From an uncultured Pelagibacteraceae bacterium (GTDB taxonomy: Bacteria; Pseudomonadota; Alphaproteobacteria; Pelagibacterales; Pelagibacteraceae), in the NCBI GenBank assembly GCA_902630925.1, contig CACOWO010000002.1, positions 55,445 through 119,444 of the forward strand: DNA of 64,000 nucleotides, given 5' to 3'. Under the pieces are notes generated by a model, which made no database searches, had not been told where the DNA came from, and saw nothing but the letters and a program-made list of their open reading frames with translations. The stretch's first letter is position 1, and each line of letters opens with the position of its first letter. Shown piece after piece: positions 29,318 to 40,978 of this stretch. The position numbers and the translations under genes are program-made.

Positions 29318-30099
29318 GCAGCGCTCACTATTTTGTTTTTAAATTCTTCAGCTAACTTGAAATAAGATTTACTTCCCACACAACTTTTATCATAGATAAC
29401 ACAAGGCAAACCATGAGATGGCGCCTCGGAAAGCCTTACATTTCTTTGGATGACGGTTTTGTAAACTTTATCTTTGAAATAATTTCTTGCTTCTTTATCT
29501 ACTTCTGATGAAAGTTTGTTTCTTTTGTCAAACATAGTTAAAAGTATTCCTCTTATAGAAAGTGATGGGTTAAGATTTTCTTTTATTCTATCTATTGTTT
29601 TAACTAACTGTGTAATTCCTTCCAAAGCAAAAAACTCCGTTTGCAAAGGAACTAATAACTCATCTGATGCTACTAAAGACATAATGGTGAGCAAACTTAA
29701 GGACGGCGGACAATCAATAAATATGTTGTCATATTTTTTTAGTAATTTTGATTTTTCTGATGCTAATATTTCTTTCAAAACAAAAGCTCTTTTAGAGTCA
29801 TTAGCTGTTTCAACTTCTAAACCAGATAAATTTACATGGGATCCTATGATGTCTAAATTTCGTATGTTGGTTTTTTGTATTGTCTGCTCAAGACTATTTT
29901 TTTTGATCAATAAGTTGTAAATATTTTTATCTTCATCACTATTATTTTTACCAAACCCAGTTGTAGCGTTCCCCTGTGGATCTAAATCAATTACAAGATT
30001 TGTTTGACCCATAATGGACAGTGAAGCTGCTAAATTAATAACAGTTGTGGTTTTTCCTACTCCACCCTTTTGATTAATCACCGAAATAGTTGTCGTCAT
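29314..30099 (-). CDS. parA: Chromosome partitioning ATPase ParA
   Basis: VINQKGGVGKTTTVINLAASL. Confidence 0.97.
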   Translation of the reverse strand: MTTTISVINQKGGVGKTTTVINLAASLSIMGQTNLVIDLDPQGNATTGFGKNNSDEDKNIYNLLIKKNSLEQTIQKTNIRNLDIIGSHVNLSGLEVETANDSKRAFVLKEILASEKSKLLKKYDNIFIDCPPSLSLLTIMSLVASDELLVPLQTEFFALEGITQLVKTIDRIKENLNPSLSIRGILLTMFDKRNKLSSEVDKEARNYFKDKVYKTVIQRNVRLSEAPSHGLPCVIYDKSCVGSKSYFKLAEEFKNKIVSAA

Positions 30100-30710
30100 T
30101 TTTTAAAATCGACTATAATTATTTTAGATTCTTTATTCGTTATACTGTTTTCAAGTTTATAGTCGTATTTTTCTTTTTTAAAAGCTTTTTCTAAATCTTT
30201 CTGTGCGTTTTGACCTTTTAAAATTATTAATTTATGTGACTTTTGAGCGATTTCACGTGAAACTTGTATTATTGCATCTAATTTCTTAAAAGCTCTACAT
30301 ACTATGTAATCTGTACTTATAGAGGATTGGTAAACATTACCTAGGATTTCTATTTTTAATGATAATCTATCACTTATATCCCTCAAAAAGGCCCTTTTAA
30401 CTGGTGATTTTTCAAATAATTTCACGTGAAAGTCTTCATTTTTGTTAAATAAAGCTAAAATTAACCCTGGAAAGCCTGCTCCAGATCCTAAATCTGATAA
30501 AGAATCTTTTGAAAAGTTAATAAATTTTACTAATTGGGCTGAATCGAGAATATGTCTCTGCCAAATTAAGTTTTCAGTGCTTTTAGAGATAAAATTATGC
30601 CTTTTATTAGCTCTAAGCAGTTCGTCGATAAATTTTTTTATGTCAGATATATTTTTTTCAGTAAAGTTAAGTTGATTTTGAAGAATTCTTATAACTTCAT
30701 TATCTTGCAT
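30096..30710 (-). CDS. rsmG: 16S rRNA (guanine527-N7)-methyltransferase RsmG
   Basis: DLGSGAGFPGLILAL; next to mnmG/parA. Confidence 0.95.
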   Translation of the reverse strand: MQDNEVIRILQNQLNFTEKNISDIKKFIDELLRANKRHNFISKSTENLIWQRHILDSAQLVKFINFSKDSLSDLGSGAGFPGLILALFNKNEDFHVKLFEKSPVKRAFLRDISDRLSLKIEILGNVYQSSISTDYIVCRAFKKLDAIIQVSREIAQKSHKLIILKGQNAQKDLEKAFKKEKYDYKLENSITNKESKIIIVDFKK

Positions 30711-32578
30711 TAAGCAGTAGCTTTGAATTTTAACTTTTTAATATGAGATAATAAGATTATTATAGCTGCAGGAGTGATACCGTCTATTCTAATTGCCTGT
30801 CCTAACGTTTTAGGTCTTATAGAAATCAGCTTAGACTTAACCTCGTTAGACAAACCACTTAAATTTTCATATTTTATATTCTTTGGGATGATAACTGACT
30901 CATCTTTTTTAAAGGATTTTATATCTCGCTCCTGTCTCTTCAAGTAACCAATGTAATGAGCGTCGGTTACAACCTGCTTTTCTATTGACACAGGAAATAC
31001 AGGTATATCGCTAAATATTTGCCTTATTTTAGCCATATTTACTTTTCGTTGACCCATAACTTCTAAACAGGATCTTTTGACTCCGTCCATAGCGATTTTA
31101 ATATCATATTTTTTTGCTTCATTTGGAGTTAGAAATTTTGTTTCTAAAAAATTATTTAAAGAAGAAATATTTTTTTTCTTTTCTATGTAGTTTTTTTCTC
31201 TCTCAGATCCTACTAAACCCAGACTCATACCAAGATCAGTTAACCTTTGATCTGCATTATCAGCTCTTAAAGTTAATCTGTATTCTGCTCTAGAGGTAAA
31301 CATACGATAAGGTTCTGTAACTCCTTTGGTTATTAAGTCATCTATCATCACACCAATGTAAGAAGTTGATCTATCTAAAACAAATTCAGATTTTTTTTTA
31401 ATTTTTAAAGCAGCATTAATTCCTGCTATCAAACCTTGAGCAGCTGCTTCCTCATAACCAGTAGTACCGTTAATTTGTCCTGCCAAAAACAATGATTTAA
31501 TTTTTTTGGTTTCTAACGTAGCGTTAAGCTCTCTTGGATCTACATAATCATACTCTATTGCATACCCGGCTCTTTTCATTTTAACATGCTCTAAACCCTT
31601 AATTTTAGCCAATATTTTAAGCTGAATCTCTTCTGGAAGGGAAGTCGATATTCCATTTGGGTAAATAGTATTGTCCTTTAATCCTTCCGGTTCAAGAAAG
31701 ATTTGATGCTGTTGTTTCTCTTTGAACTTTACAATTTTATCTTCAATGGATGGACAATAACGAGGTCCTACACCTTTAATGTTTCCCGAATACATTGCAC
31801 TACGAGAAATATTGTCACTAATAATTTTGTGAACTTCGTTATTGGTATAAGTCATTCCACATTTAATTTGTTTGTTTTCTATTTTATTTGTAAGGAAAGA
31901 AAAATAATAATGATCATCATCAGCAGGCTGCATTTCTAGGTCATCATAATTAATTGTACTTCCATCTAATCTTGGTGGAGTACCTGTCTTTAATCTTCCT
32001 ATTTGCATTTTAAATTTTGCTAATTGTTCACTTAAACCTGTAGATGGTTTCTCATCATATCTACCCGCTGGTATTTGAGTTTCACCAATATGTATTAATC
32101 CATTTAGAAAAGTACCAGTAGTTAAAATTAATTCCTTTGTCCTTATTTCTTTTCCACTTTGACATATAAATCCTATTACTTTGTCTCCTTCAAATAAAAA
32201 TTTAACAACAGGATCAGCTATAACCTCTAAATTTTTGTAATTTAATAAAATCTTTTGCATATACTCTTTGTAAAGAGCTCTATCTGACTGGGTACGTGGC
32301 CCTTGCACCGCTGGACCTCTGCTCCTATTTAATAATCTGAATTGAATACCTGATTTATCAGCTACAACCCCCATTACACCATCTAAAGCATCTATTTCTC
32401 TTACAAGATGTCCTTTTCCGAGACCTCCTATAGCAGGATTGCACGACATCTCACCGATTGTTTCTATTTTATGTGTAAAAAGGGCAGTATTAACGCCCAT
32501 TCTAGCGGATGCAGCTGCTGCTTCACATCCAGCATGCCCACCCCCTATTACTACAACATCATAGCTTTGTTTAATCAT
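30710..32578 (-). CDS. mnmG: tRNA uridine-5-carboxymethylaminomethyl modification enzyme MnmG
   Basis: [22 protein letters not shown]... Confidence 0.98.
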   Translation of the reverse strand: MIKQSYDVVVIGGGHAGCEAAAASARMGVNTALFTHKIETIGEMSCNPAIGGLGKGHLVREIDALDGVMGVVADKSGIQFRLLNRSRGPAVQGPRTQSDRALYKEYMQKILLNYKNLEVIADPVVKFLFEGDKVIGFICQSGKEIRTKELILTTGTFLNGLIHIGETQIPAGRYDEKPSTGLSEQLAKFKMQIGRLKTGTPPRLDGSTINYDDLEMQPADDDHYYFSFLTNKIENKQIKCGMTYTNNEVHKIISDNISRSAMYSGNIKGVGPRYCPSIEDKIVKFKEKQQHQIFLEPEGLKDNTIYPNGISTSLPEEIQLKILAKIKGLEHVKMKRAGYAIEYDYVDPRELNATLETKKIKSLFLAGQINGTTGYEEAAAQGLIAGINAALKIKKKSEFVLDRSTSYIGVMIDDLITKGVTEPYRMFTSRAEYRLTLRADNADQRLTDLGMSLGLVGSEREKNYIEKKKNISSLNNFLETKFLTPNEAKKYDIKIAMDGVKRSCLEVMGQRKVNMAKIRQIFSDIPVFPVSIEKQVVTDAHYIGYLKRQERDIKSFKKDESVIIPKNIKYENLSGLSNEVKSKLISIRPKTLGQAIRIDGITPAAIIILLSHIKKLKFKATA

Positions 32579-32620
32579 TAGATGAATGTAGCGCGGTATA
32601 TTAGGAATACAAGAGGTATT

Positions 32621-33949
32621 TTATTTGCCTATACAAAAGTCTTTAAATATAGATTCAAGGATCTCCTCGACATCAACCTTACCTACAATACTTCCAAGAT
32701 GTCGTGTAGCCATTCTTAGATCTTCGGCAGCTAATTCTAGATCTTTATTTTGATCTTTTTTAAGAAAGTTGTCTATTTCTTTTAAACATTGATTAAGTTT
32801 AATTCTATGTCTTTCTCTCGTAATTAAAGCAGTATTATTTGCTGTAAATTTCTTACTTAATTTTTCTTTAATTTTTTGAATCAAGATATCAATATTTTTA
32901 TTTTTAATAACTGAGGCTAACACCGTATCAGCATCAAATTTATGATTCTGTTTATCTTGTATGTCTGATTTGTTCAACAAAACTATTGTGTCTTTATTAA
33001 TCATTTTTTTAACTTCGTTGTTTATATTTTTTGAAGAATTATCAATGACAACAATGTTCAAATCAGCTTCTTCTGATTTTCCTAAGGCTAAAGATATACC
33101 TTTTTTTTCAATCTCATTTTTTGCATCTCTTATGCCTGCAGTATCAGCTAAAATCACGGGAAAACCATCTATATTCAAGTATGTTTCGATTATATCTCGT
33201 GTAGTTCCTGCTTCATCTGAAACAATAGCAACATCTCTTTTTGCTATCAAATTTAAAAGAGAAGATTTACCTGCATTAACTTCACCTGTTATAGAAACTC
33301 TAAATCCATCTCTTATTTTTTCTCCTATTTTATTGTCCTCTATTATCTTATGAATATCCTTATGTATCTCTTTAATAGAGTTTTGTACTTCTTTTAAAAC
33401 TTTTTCTGGTAAATCATCCTCAGCAAAATCAATTTTTGCTTCGATATAAGACAACGATTTAATTAATTTTTCTCTTAAATCATTATAATAATTAGAAGCA
33501 TTACCTTGAACTAATTTAACAGCTTGAACTCTTTGAAGCTCTGTTTCTGCATGAATTAAATCACCAATGCTTTCAGCTTTTAGAAGATCAATTTTATCAT
33601 TTTGAAAAGCTACCTTGGTAAACTCTCCAGGTTCAGCTAATCTACAATTATCTTGTTCTGATAGTGCCTTTAATAATGCGGTGATAACAGCATTACTTCC
33701 ATGAACCTGAAACTCAGCTAAATCATCACCTGTATAGCTATTAGGCCCAGGAAACCACAATAATAGAGCCTCTGGGTCTATTATGTTGTCGTTTTTGGGA
33801 TCATAAAATTTACAGTAATTCACTTCATTAGAATTAATTTCTTTTAGTTTAGTTAAATTCCTACAAACTTTAAGAGTATCTTTACCTGATATTCTTACGA
33901 TGGCTATTCCTGACGGACCTCTTCCTGATGAAAGTGCGTAAATGTTCAT
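32621..33949 (-). CDS. mnmE: tRNA modification GTPase MnmE
   Basis: SGRGPSGIAIVRISG; GEVNAGKSSLLN; C-terminal FCIGK. Confidence 0.98.
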   Translation of the reverse strand: MNIYALSSGRGPSGIAIVRISGKDTLKVCRNLTKLKEINSNEVNYCKFYDPKNDNIIDPEALLLWFPGPNSYTGDDLAEFQVHGSNAVITALLKALSEQDNCRLAEPGEFTKVAFQNDKIDLLKAESIGDLIHAETELQRVQAVKLVQGNASNYYNDLREKLIKSLSYIEAKIDFAEDDLPEKVLKEVQNSIKEIHKDIHKIIEDNKIGEKIRDGFRVSITGEVNAGKSSLLNLIAKRDVAIVSDEAGTTRDIIETYLNIDGFPVILADTAGIRDAKNEIEKKGISLALGKSEEADLNIVVIDNSSKNINNEVKKMINKDTIVLLNKSDIQDKQNHKFDADTVLASVIKNKNIDILIQKIKEKLSKKFTANNTALITRERHRIKLNQCLKEIDNFLKKDQNKDLELAAEDLRMATRHLGSIVGKVDVEEILESIFKDFCIGK

Positions 33950-33953
33950 TGAT

Positions 33954-35051
33954 TTAAATTGATAAACCCTGATTAGAAATATATTTGCTTATTTTTTTAA
34001 GAGTATTATTTTTCGAAATGTTTTTTAAAATTATTTCTTTGAATGGATCTAATAATTTATTTTGTTTGAAAAAATTATGAGTTAGGTCTATTCCTATACC
34101 GGTAATAATATTCTCAGATTTTCTATTATTAGTAAATTCTTCAAGAGCAGAAGTACTTTTTAAAGACATGCCTAATTCTGTGTAATATTTAAAAATTTTT
34201 TGTAATTTATTAATATCTCTTAACACAAGATTAAAACCTTGACCTGCTACAGGATGAACTGTGTGAAGCCCCTCACCTAAAATAAGAGTATCATTTTTAT
34301 AATAAGTTCTTTTTAAATTTAGCTTCAGCGGATAAGATTGCAAATTGGAAATCTGTATTTTATTTGTTTTTAGAACTTTGCAAATTTTAGATTTAACAGA
34401 TGAATTTATATCTTTTTTTAAAAACTCTTTTTTTACACTCCACACGAATGAAAAATTATTTTTTGAAAAAGGGAGAATAGCTAACGGTCCTTCTTTAAAA
34501 AAATATTGAGCGGTATTCAAATTCTTCAAGTCGTGTTTAACATAACCTGTAATAGCTATTTCTTTGTAATCTTTATTTAAAGATCTTTTATCAGCTATAC
34601 CTTGATAGATTTTTGAGGATCTTCCTAAACATAATATTTTTATGTCATAACCATTTAAATCTTTTAATTCATTAATATTTTTTTTAAAAGTTTTTAATTT
34701 TTTCTTTTTAATTTCTTTAATTAGAATTTCTTTAATTTTATTATTCTCAAAAACGTACATAAGATTTTTGCTATCTTCATTAAAGTTTAAGAAATTAATG
34801 TTCTGATCTTTTGTCTCGTAGAAAAGGTCGATCTTTTTGGTAGGCCAAAATAATTTTTTATCGAGTTTATCTATTACATTTTTAAAAAACTCATAGTTTG
34901 AGGCAGAAATGGCTGTTGTTCGTTTATCGTTGGAATGCTTGTTTTTTTTGGATATTAAGTGGACTTCTAAGCCTTTTAATTTGTTTAAAGCTATAGCAGT
35001 CATTAAACCTGAAAGACCGTCTCCAACAATACAAATTCTCTGTTTTTTCAT
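33954..35051 (-). CDS. UbiH/COQ6-family FAD-dependent monooxygenase
   Basis: CIVGDGLSGLMTAIAL; LGEGLHTVHPVAGQGFNLVLRD; start moved to MKKQRICIVGDG. Confidence 0.88.
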   Translation of the reverse strand: MKKQRICIVGDGLSGLMTAIALNKLKGLEVHLISKKNKHSNDKRTTAISASNYEFFKNVIDKLDKKLFWPTKKIDLFYETKDQNINFLNFNEDSKNLMYVFENNKIKEILIKEIKKKKLKTFKKNINELKDLNGYDIKILCLGRSSKIYQGIADKRSLNKDYKEIAITGYVKHDLKNLNTAQYFFKEGPLAILPFSKNNFSFVWSVKKEFLKKDINSSVKSKICKVLKTNKIQISNLQSYPLKLNLKRTYYKNDTLILGEGLHTVHPVAGQGFNLVLRDINKLQKIFKYYTELGMSLKSTSALEEFTNNRKSENIITGIGIDLTHNFFKQNKLLDPFKEIILKNISKNNTLKKISKYISNQGLSI

Positions 35052-35107
35052 ATTAAAATTTTTCTCACTTTCATAAAAATGGTAAAAAGTATGTAAAATG
35101 ATTCGAT

Positions 35108-37204
35108 ATGAATACAAACTTTTTAAATAGTGTAACAAATTTTTTGAAAAAACGAACCTTTGAATTTATAGGATTAATCTTAATTTCAACCAGTATAGGT
35201 TTAGCAATAGCTTTTACAACATATTCTCCTGAAGATCCTTCATTTGTCTATGGTGATAGAGAATTTGAGATCAAAAATTTCTTTGGAATCTATGGCAGTA
35301 GTATTGCTGATTTTCTCTTACAGAGTTTTGGTCTCGTTTCATTTTTAATTTTAGCTAATTTCTTATTTTGGGGAATTAATTTGATAATTCGGAAAGAAAT
35401 CAAAAGAATAATTTTAAAATTATTTCTAGTAGTTTCATATTTGGTCTTCGGTACAATTTTTATTTATATTACCTTTAATAATTCGTTCTGGCTTATCGAT
35501 AATGGTAACTCAGGTTTTGTTGGAAAGATTGGTTATGAATTTTTAAGCACATGGTTTCCATATATAGATAATACGTATTCTGCTTACGGTTTGTTATTAC
35601 TAACTCTTATCTTTTTTATTTTTTCAGCAGATTTAAATATAAAGAAAATTATTACTGGCACTTTTTCTATAATTGTTTCATTATTTAGAAGAAAAGAAAA
35701 TACTATTCCTGACGTAAATTTAGAAGCAAATACTACAGAGAAGATAGATGAAATCATTGAAAGACCACAACAATCATTTTCTTTTGGTGACTTAACTCAA
35801 TCAGAAAAACCATCAACTGGTTTAAAATCAAAATATAAACTGCCGGCAATAGATTATTTGGACAAAAGTTCTACAAAACTTAGCGCTTCAGAATTAAATA
35901 AAAATCGTCCTGATAGTGAGTTTATGGAAAAAATTCTTTTAGATTTTGGTATTGATGGGAAAATCAAAACTATTAATAATGGTCCAGTTGTTAGTTTATA
36001 TGAATTTGAACCAGCTCCTGGGGTGAAGGTTTCGAAAATAATAAATTTGTCTGAAGATCTAGCTCGAAATACTAGTTCAACATCAGCAAGAGTTTCAGTA
36101 ATTCCTGGTAAAAATACAGTAGGTATCGAGATACCAAATGAGACAAGAGAAAGTGTATCGCTTCGAGAAATAATCTCTTATGAAAAATTTCAAAAGAAAG
36201 ACATAAAATTACCTATTGCACTTGGAAAAAGTATCTCTGGAATGCCTATCGTTGGAGATCTAACATCAATGCCTCACTTATTAATTGCAGGAACAACAGG
36301 TTCAGGTAAGTCAGTATGTATTAATACGATAATTGTTTCATTGCTTTACAAATTAAATCCTGATCTTTGTAAATTTATTTTAATTGATCCTAAGATGTTA
36401 GAGCTATCAACTTACGAAGGTATTCCTCATTTATTAACACCAGTAATCACCGATGCAAAGAAAGCAACATCTGCTCTGGCTTGGACTGTGAAAGAAATGA
36501 ATAGCAGATACAAACTTATGAGTAAGGTGGGAGTAAGAAATATCGATGGTTACAATGCTAAACATAAATTAAAGATGCCTTACATAGTTGTAGTAGTTGA
36601 TGAAATGTCAGATTTAATGCTTGTTGCTGGAAAAGAAATCGAAAATTACATTCAGAAATTATCACAAATGGCTAGAGCTGCTGGAATACACATTATTATG
36701 GCAACGCAAAGACCAAGTGTTGATGTAATAACGGGTACAATTAAAGCAAACTTTCCAACAAGAGTTTCTTTTCAAGTGAGCTCTAAAATAGATAGTAGAA
36801 CAATATTAGGAGAGCAGGGCGCAGAGCAGTTATTAGGTAAAGGTGATATGCTATTCATGTCATCAGCAAATAGAATAGTTAGAATTCACGGTCCGTTTGT
36901 TTCAGAGAATGAAATAGAAAAAATTGTTAACTCCATTAGAGCGCAAGGCGAGCCGGATTATATGGATGAAATTACAGCCCAAACAAGTAATGAATCTTCT
37001 TCCACTTTAGAAGGAGATGGCAGTGAAGACGAACTATATACTCAAGCGGTTGATATTATTAAATCAGAGGGAAAAGCTTCAACAAGTTTCTTACAAAGAA
37101 AACTACAAATCGGTTACAATAGAGCAGCTAGAATTATTGATATGATGGAAGAAAAAGGTATTGTCAGTAAAGCAAATCATGTTGGTAAACGTGAGGTTCT
37201 ATAA
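35108..37204 (+). CDS. ftsK: DNA translocase FtsK (short form)
   Basis: TM N-terminus; LIAGTTGSGKSVCINTIIVSL; C-terminal gamma winged helix STSFLQRKLQIGYNRAARIIDMMEEKGIV. Confidence 0.97.
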   Translation: MNTNFLNSVTNFLKKRTFEFIGLILISTSIGLAIAFTTYSPEDPSFVYGDREFEIKNFFGIYGSSIADFLLQSFGLVSFLILANFLFWGINLIIRKEIKRIILKLFLVVSYLVFGTIFIYITFNNSFWLIDNGNSGFVGKIGYEFLSTWFPYIDNTYSAYGLLLLTLIFFIFSADLNIKKIITGTFSIIVSLFRRKENTIPDVNLEANTTEKIDEIIERPQQSFSFGDLTQSEKPSTGLKSKYKLPAIDYLDKSSTKLSASELNKNRPDSEFMEKILLDFGIDGKIKTINNGPVVSLYEFEPAPGVKVSKIINLSEDLARNTSSTSARVSVIPGKNTVGIEIPNETRESVSLREIISYEKFQKKDIKLPIALGKSISGMPIVGDLTSMPHLLIAGTTGSGKSVCINTIIVSLLYKLNPDLCKFILIDPKMLELSTYEGIPHLLTPVITDAKKATSALAWTVKEMNSRYKLMSKVGVRNIDGYNAKHKLKMPYIVVVVDEMSDLMLVAGKEIENYIQKLSQMARAAGIHIIMATQRPSVDVITGTIKANFPTRVSFQVSSKIDSRTILGEQGAEQLLGKGDMLFMSSANRIVRIHGPFVSENEIEKIVNSIRAQGEPDYMDEITAQTSNESSSTLEGDGSEDELYTQAVDIIKSEGKASTSFLQRKLQIGYNRAARIIDMMEEKGIVSKANHVGKREVL

Positions 37205-37739
37205 AATTTTAACAATATTTATTTTATTATCAGTAAATCTTTCTGCTGATGAAAAAGATCAAATAGTAACTCAATTAAATAATTTAAATTCATTAGAATT
37301 TACGTTTGATCAGGTAGTAAATGACAAAACTGAGAAGGGAATTTGCCTTTTAGAGTTTCCTGGGAAATTAAAGTGTAATTATTTTGATGACAAAAAAAAA
37401 GAATTAATAATAAATAAAAAAAGCTTAGCTATAACTCAGAAAAGATACAATAAGACATATTATTATCCTATTTCAAAATCACCATTCCTAAATATTTTAT
37501 ATAAGGACAAACTTTTAGAAATTGTAAAATCTGGAGAGGTAGAATTATCTGATAAAGTTGTAAAGTTAATTTATTTGGATGAAAACCAGATAACAGTTTT
37601 CTTCGATAAAAAAACATTGGATTTAAAAGGTTGGCAAATAATTGATCAGTATAACAATAATATAAATTTCTCTTTAAACATTGTTGCTAAAAACGATGTC
37701 TTTAAAAAAGGAACCTTTAAAATTCCTGCGATGAATTAA
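37179..37739 (+). CDS. lolA: Outer-membrane lipoprotein carrier LolA-like
   Basis: Signal sequence; LNNLNSLEFTFDQVVNDKTEKGICLLEFPGKLKCNY; directly after ftsK; exact start uncertain. Confidence 0.82.
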   Translation: MLVNVRFYKILTIFILLSVNLSADEKDQIVTQLNNLNSLEFTFDQVVNDKTEKGICLLEFPGKLKCNYFDDKKKELIINKKSLAITQKRYNKTYYYPISKSPFLNILYKDKLLEIVKSGEVELSDKVVKLIYLDENQITVFFDKKTLDLKGWQIIDQYNNNINFSLNIVAKNDVFKKGTFKIPAMN

Positions 37740-38242
37740 GCTACAAAATCGATTTCTTCTTCTTTAAATATTTTAAAACCTTTTGACTTATAATTTTGCA
37801 ATGCATGTTTATGATCTAAGCTACAAGTATGAACCCACATTCTTTCCGGATTCTTTCTCGATGCGCTAGCAATAGCGTGATTAACAAGAGTTGATCCAAG
37901 TTTTAGACCCCTAAATTCTTTTAATACTCCCAAATTTATCAATTCTACTTCATTAGAACTTGGATGATATTCTTGTTCGTAATAACCAACAAGATCTTCT
38001 CCTTTTTTTAATACGTGAGTTTCTAAATTTTTGTTTGTTACATATTTAACCCATTCACTATCTGACCATAACAACCTATCTCTCCAAAAATGATCTAAAC
38101 CTATTTGCTTGTAGAAAAATTTATTTAAATAAAAATTATCTTTATTATCTAAAACAATTTTATAATTCTTAGGTAGATTTAGATCTATGGTATTTGAAAA
38201 ATCTTTAATTTCTAAAAAATATCTTTTAACTCTTGAAACCAT
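37736..38242 (-). CDS. GNAT-family N-acetyltransferase
   Basis: LGVLKEFRGLKLGSTLVNHAIASAS acetyl-CoA loop. Confidence 0.8.
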   Translation of the reverse strand: MVSRVKRYFLEIKDFSNTIDLNLPKNYKIVLDNKDNFYLNKFFYKQIGLDHFWRDRLLWSDSEWVKYVTNKNLETHVLKKGEDLVGYYEQEYHPSSNEVELINLGVLKEFRGLKLGSTLVNHAIASASRKNPERMWVHTCSLDHKHALQNYKSKGFKIFKEEEIDFVA

Positions 38243-38598
38243 TAGCTTACCATCTTTCCTATCTTTTCACCGGCAAAAATATGAAAATGCAGATGAGGGA
38301 CTTCTTGTCCTCCATCACTACCAATATTTGTAAGAGCTCTATAACCTTTTTCTTTTGAGCCCAATAAGTTTGCTACATGTGTAACCGCTTTATTTAATTC
38401 AATGATCTCTTTATCAGAGGCTTTATTATTGAAATCATCTAGATCAACATATTCACCTTTTGGTATTACCAATACATGCACTTTCTTTTGAGGATTGATA
38501 TCATGAAAAGCTAAAACATGATCGTTTTCATAAACTTTCTTGCAAGGAATTTCTCCTCTAAGAATTTTTGCGAATATATTATTTTTATCGTAACTCAT
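38242..38598 (-). CDS. HIT-family protein
   Basis: IFAKILRGEIPCKKVYENDHVLAFHDINPQ...HLHFHIFAG. Confidence 0.95.
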   Translation of the reverse strand: MSYDKNNIFAKILRGEIPCKKVYENDHVLAFHDINPQKKVHVLVIPKGEYVDLDDFNNKASDKEIIELNKAVTHVANLLGSKEKGYRALTNIGSDGGQEVPHLHFHIFAGEKIGKMVS

Positions 38599-38867
38599 TT
38601 TTGTCTTTTTTTTAGTTCGCTCATAACATCTTCGATCTTAATATTATTAGCCTCAAGATAAACCATCAAATGATAAAATACATCTGCTGCTTCGTGTATT
38701 TTATTAGAGTTTTGTTCAACAGCCTCGATTAACTCTCCTATTTCCTCTTTAACTTTTGCAACATTTAAACTTTTATCGTTGAGAAGTTTATTCGTATAGG
38801 ATTTGTCAGGAGATGAATTTTTTTTCTCTCTAATAATTTGCATTAACTGTTCAAGGTTTTCAAACAT
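38595..38867 (-). CDS. hisE: Phosphoribosyl-ATP pyrophosphatase
   Basis: KVKEEIGELIEAVEQ...HEAADVFYHLMVYLE; in his cluster. Confidence 0.92.
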   Translation of the reverse strand: MFENLEQLMQIIREKKNSSPDKSYTNKLLNDKSLNVAKVKEEIGELIEAVEQNSNKIHEAADVFYHLMVYLEANNIKIEDVMSELKKRQK

Positions 38868-38868
38868 T

Positions 38869-39627
38869 TTATAATCTTACAGATACATTCTTAGAATTCA
38901 AATATTCTTTAGCTTCTTTAATTTTATATTCACCATAGTGAAAAATAGAAGCTGCTAGAACTGCACTCGCTCCGCCTTTAACTATACCATCGTAAAGATG
39001 ATCTAAAGTGCCTACACCACCAGAAGCAATAACGGGAATATTCGTACTATCTGTAATTACTTTTAATAATTTAACATCATAACCAGACTTTGTTCCATCT
39101 CTATCCATAGAAGTTAGTAGGATTTCTCCTGCTCCATTTGTTTCCACTTGTTTAGCAAATTCTATAGCATCAATGCCTGTTTTGTTTCTTCCACCGTGTG
39201 TAAAAACTTCCCATTTATTATCTGAAACTTTTTTAGCGTCTATTGCTACAACAATACATTGAGAGCCAAATTTTTTAGATGCCTCTTTTACAAAACTGAC
39301 ATCTTTAACTGCTGCTGTATTAATAGAAACTTTATCTGCCCCGGCTAATAGTAAATCAGTTATATTTTGAATAGTTCTAACTCCACCACCGACAGTTAAA
39401 GGAACAAAACATTCTTTTGCAGTTTTTCTTACAATATCAATAATTGTCTCTCTGTTTTCATTCGATGCGGTAATATCCAAAAAACAAATCTCATCAGCTC
39501 CACCTTCACTATAAATCTTAGCTTGTTCAACTGGATCTCCAGCATCTTTTAATTCAACAAAGTTAATGCCTTTAACTACTCTTCCATTCTTAACATCAAG
39601 ACAAGGTATAATTCTATTTTTAAGCAC
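38869..39627 (-). CDS. hisF: Imidazole glycerol phosphate synthase subunit HisF
   Basis: [19 protein letters not shown]. Confidence 0.97.
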   Translation of the reverse strand: MLKNRIIPCLDVKNGRVVKGINFVELKDAGDPVEQAKIYSEGGADEICFLDITASNENRETIIDIVRKTAKECFVPLTVGGGVRTIQNITDLLLAGADKVSINTAAVKDVSFVKEASKKFGSQCIVVAIDAKKVSDNKWEVFTHGGRNKTGIDAIEFAKQVETNGAGEILLTSMDRDGTKSGYDVKLLKVITDSTNIPVIASGGVGTLDHLYDGIVKGGASAVLAASIFHYGEYKIKEAKEYLNSKNVSVRL

Positions 39628-40345
39628 TGATCTCCTTTGCTAACTCATCGAGTTTAATATCACCATCATAAATAGCTTTACCAACAATGATACCTTCAAT
39701 TTTTTTATTATTTAATTCTTTTGCTTTCTTAATGTCATTAAGTGAAGAAACGCCTCCAGAAATAACTACAGGACAATTAGATAACTCTGTTATTTTAACA
39801 GTCTCATCGAAATTGGGGCTAATCTTCATTCCATCTCTATTTATATCTGTGTAGATAATTCGGCTAACTCCATAGTTATTAACTTCTTTAAGGAAGTCTG
39901 TAGTTTTAATATTGAGATTTTCTTTCCAGCCTGACACAGACAGATTTCCGTCCTTTGCATCTAATCCTAAAGCAATTTGACTTTTAAATTTTACACAGGC
40001 CTCTTTTAAAAATTCTTTATTTTTAATTGCACCACTTCCTAAAATTACTTTCTCAACACCTGTATCAATATATTGCTTAATGCTATCGAGAGATCTAATG
40101 CCACCACCTATTTCAATTTTCAAATCGTATTTACTTACTATTTCTTTAATAATATCTAAGTTAACAGTCTTACCAGTTAAAGCCCCATCTAAATCAACAA
40201 TATGTAAATTTTTAAAACCGTGATCTTTATATTTACCTGCTTGATCAATAGGTGAGGTTTCATATTCGGTTTTATTTTCAAAGTCTCCTTTAAGTAATCT
40301 CACACATTTTTTATCTTTTATGTCTATAGCTGGAAATATTTTCAT
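39620..40345 (-). CDS. hisA: Phosphoribosylformimino-5-aminoimidazole carboxamide ribotide isomerase
   Basis: [20 protein letters not shown]. Confidence 0.96.
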   Translation of the reverse strand: MKIFPAIDIKDKKCVRLLKGDFENKTEYETSPIDQAGKYKDHGFKNLHIVDLDGALTGKTVNLDIIKEIVSKYDLKIEIGGGIRSLDSIKQYIDTGVEKVILGSGAIKNKEFLKEACVKFKSQIALGLDAKDGNLSVSGWKENLNIKTTDFLKEVNNYGVSRIIYTDINRDGMKISPNFDETVKITELSNCPVVISGGVSSLNDIKKAKELNNKKIEGIIVGKAIYDGDIKLDELAKEISA

Positions 40346-40346
40346 T

Positions 40347-40976
40347 TTAAATTTTCATAAAATTTTCAATTATTTTTAATCCCATTTTGTCACTCTTCTC
40401 AGGGTGAAATTGTGTTCCAAACAAATTGTCCTTCTCAACAGCACAAACAATCTTTGATGAATAATCTGTTGTAGCTGAAATGACTGCTATGTCTTCGGGT
40501 ATAAACTCATAACTGTGTACGAAATACATATGAGATTTATTTTTTATGTATTTAAATATTTTACTTTCTTTTTGAATTTCAATTTCATTCCAACCGATGT
40601 GCGGAAGTTTAAATTTTCCTTTTTGATTATCAATTTTGGAAACTTTGCCAGAAATCCAGCCTAATCCTTTTGTTTCTGCTTCTTCATAGCCAACGTCAGC
40701 GAACATTTGTAACCCAACACAAATGCCTAATAAAGGTTTTTTATTTGCGATTGCAAATTCTTTTAACGTATCTACTAATCCGTTAATACTATTAAGAGAG
40801 TCTACGCAGCTTTTAAAAGATCCTTGACCAGGTAAAACAATTTTGTCACTGGATTTAATTTTTTTAATATCCGAAGTTACCTCTATATTAACTTTACCTT
40901 TAGCGACCTCAGTAAAAGAGTTAATGACTGAGCTTATATTGCCCGATTGGTAGTCAACAATTGTGACGTTCATCAA
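40347..40976 (-). CDS. hisH: Imidazole glycerol phosphate synthase subunit HisH
   Basis: LGICVGLQMF; FGTQFHPEKS. Confidence 0.96.
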   Translation of the reverse strand: MMNVTIVDYQSGNISSVINSFTEVAKGKVNIEVTSDIKKIKSSDKIVLPGQGSFKSCVDSLNSINGLVDTLKEFAIANKKPLLGICVGLQMFADVGYEEAETKGLGWISGKVSKIDNQKGKFKLPHIGWNEIEIQKESKIFKYIKNKSHMYFVHSYEFIPEDIAVISATTDYSSKIVCAVEKDNLFGTQFHPEKSDKMGLKIIENFMKI

Positions 40977-40978
40977 AT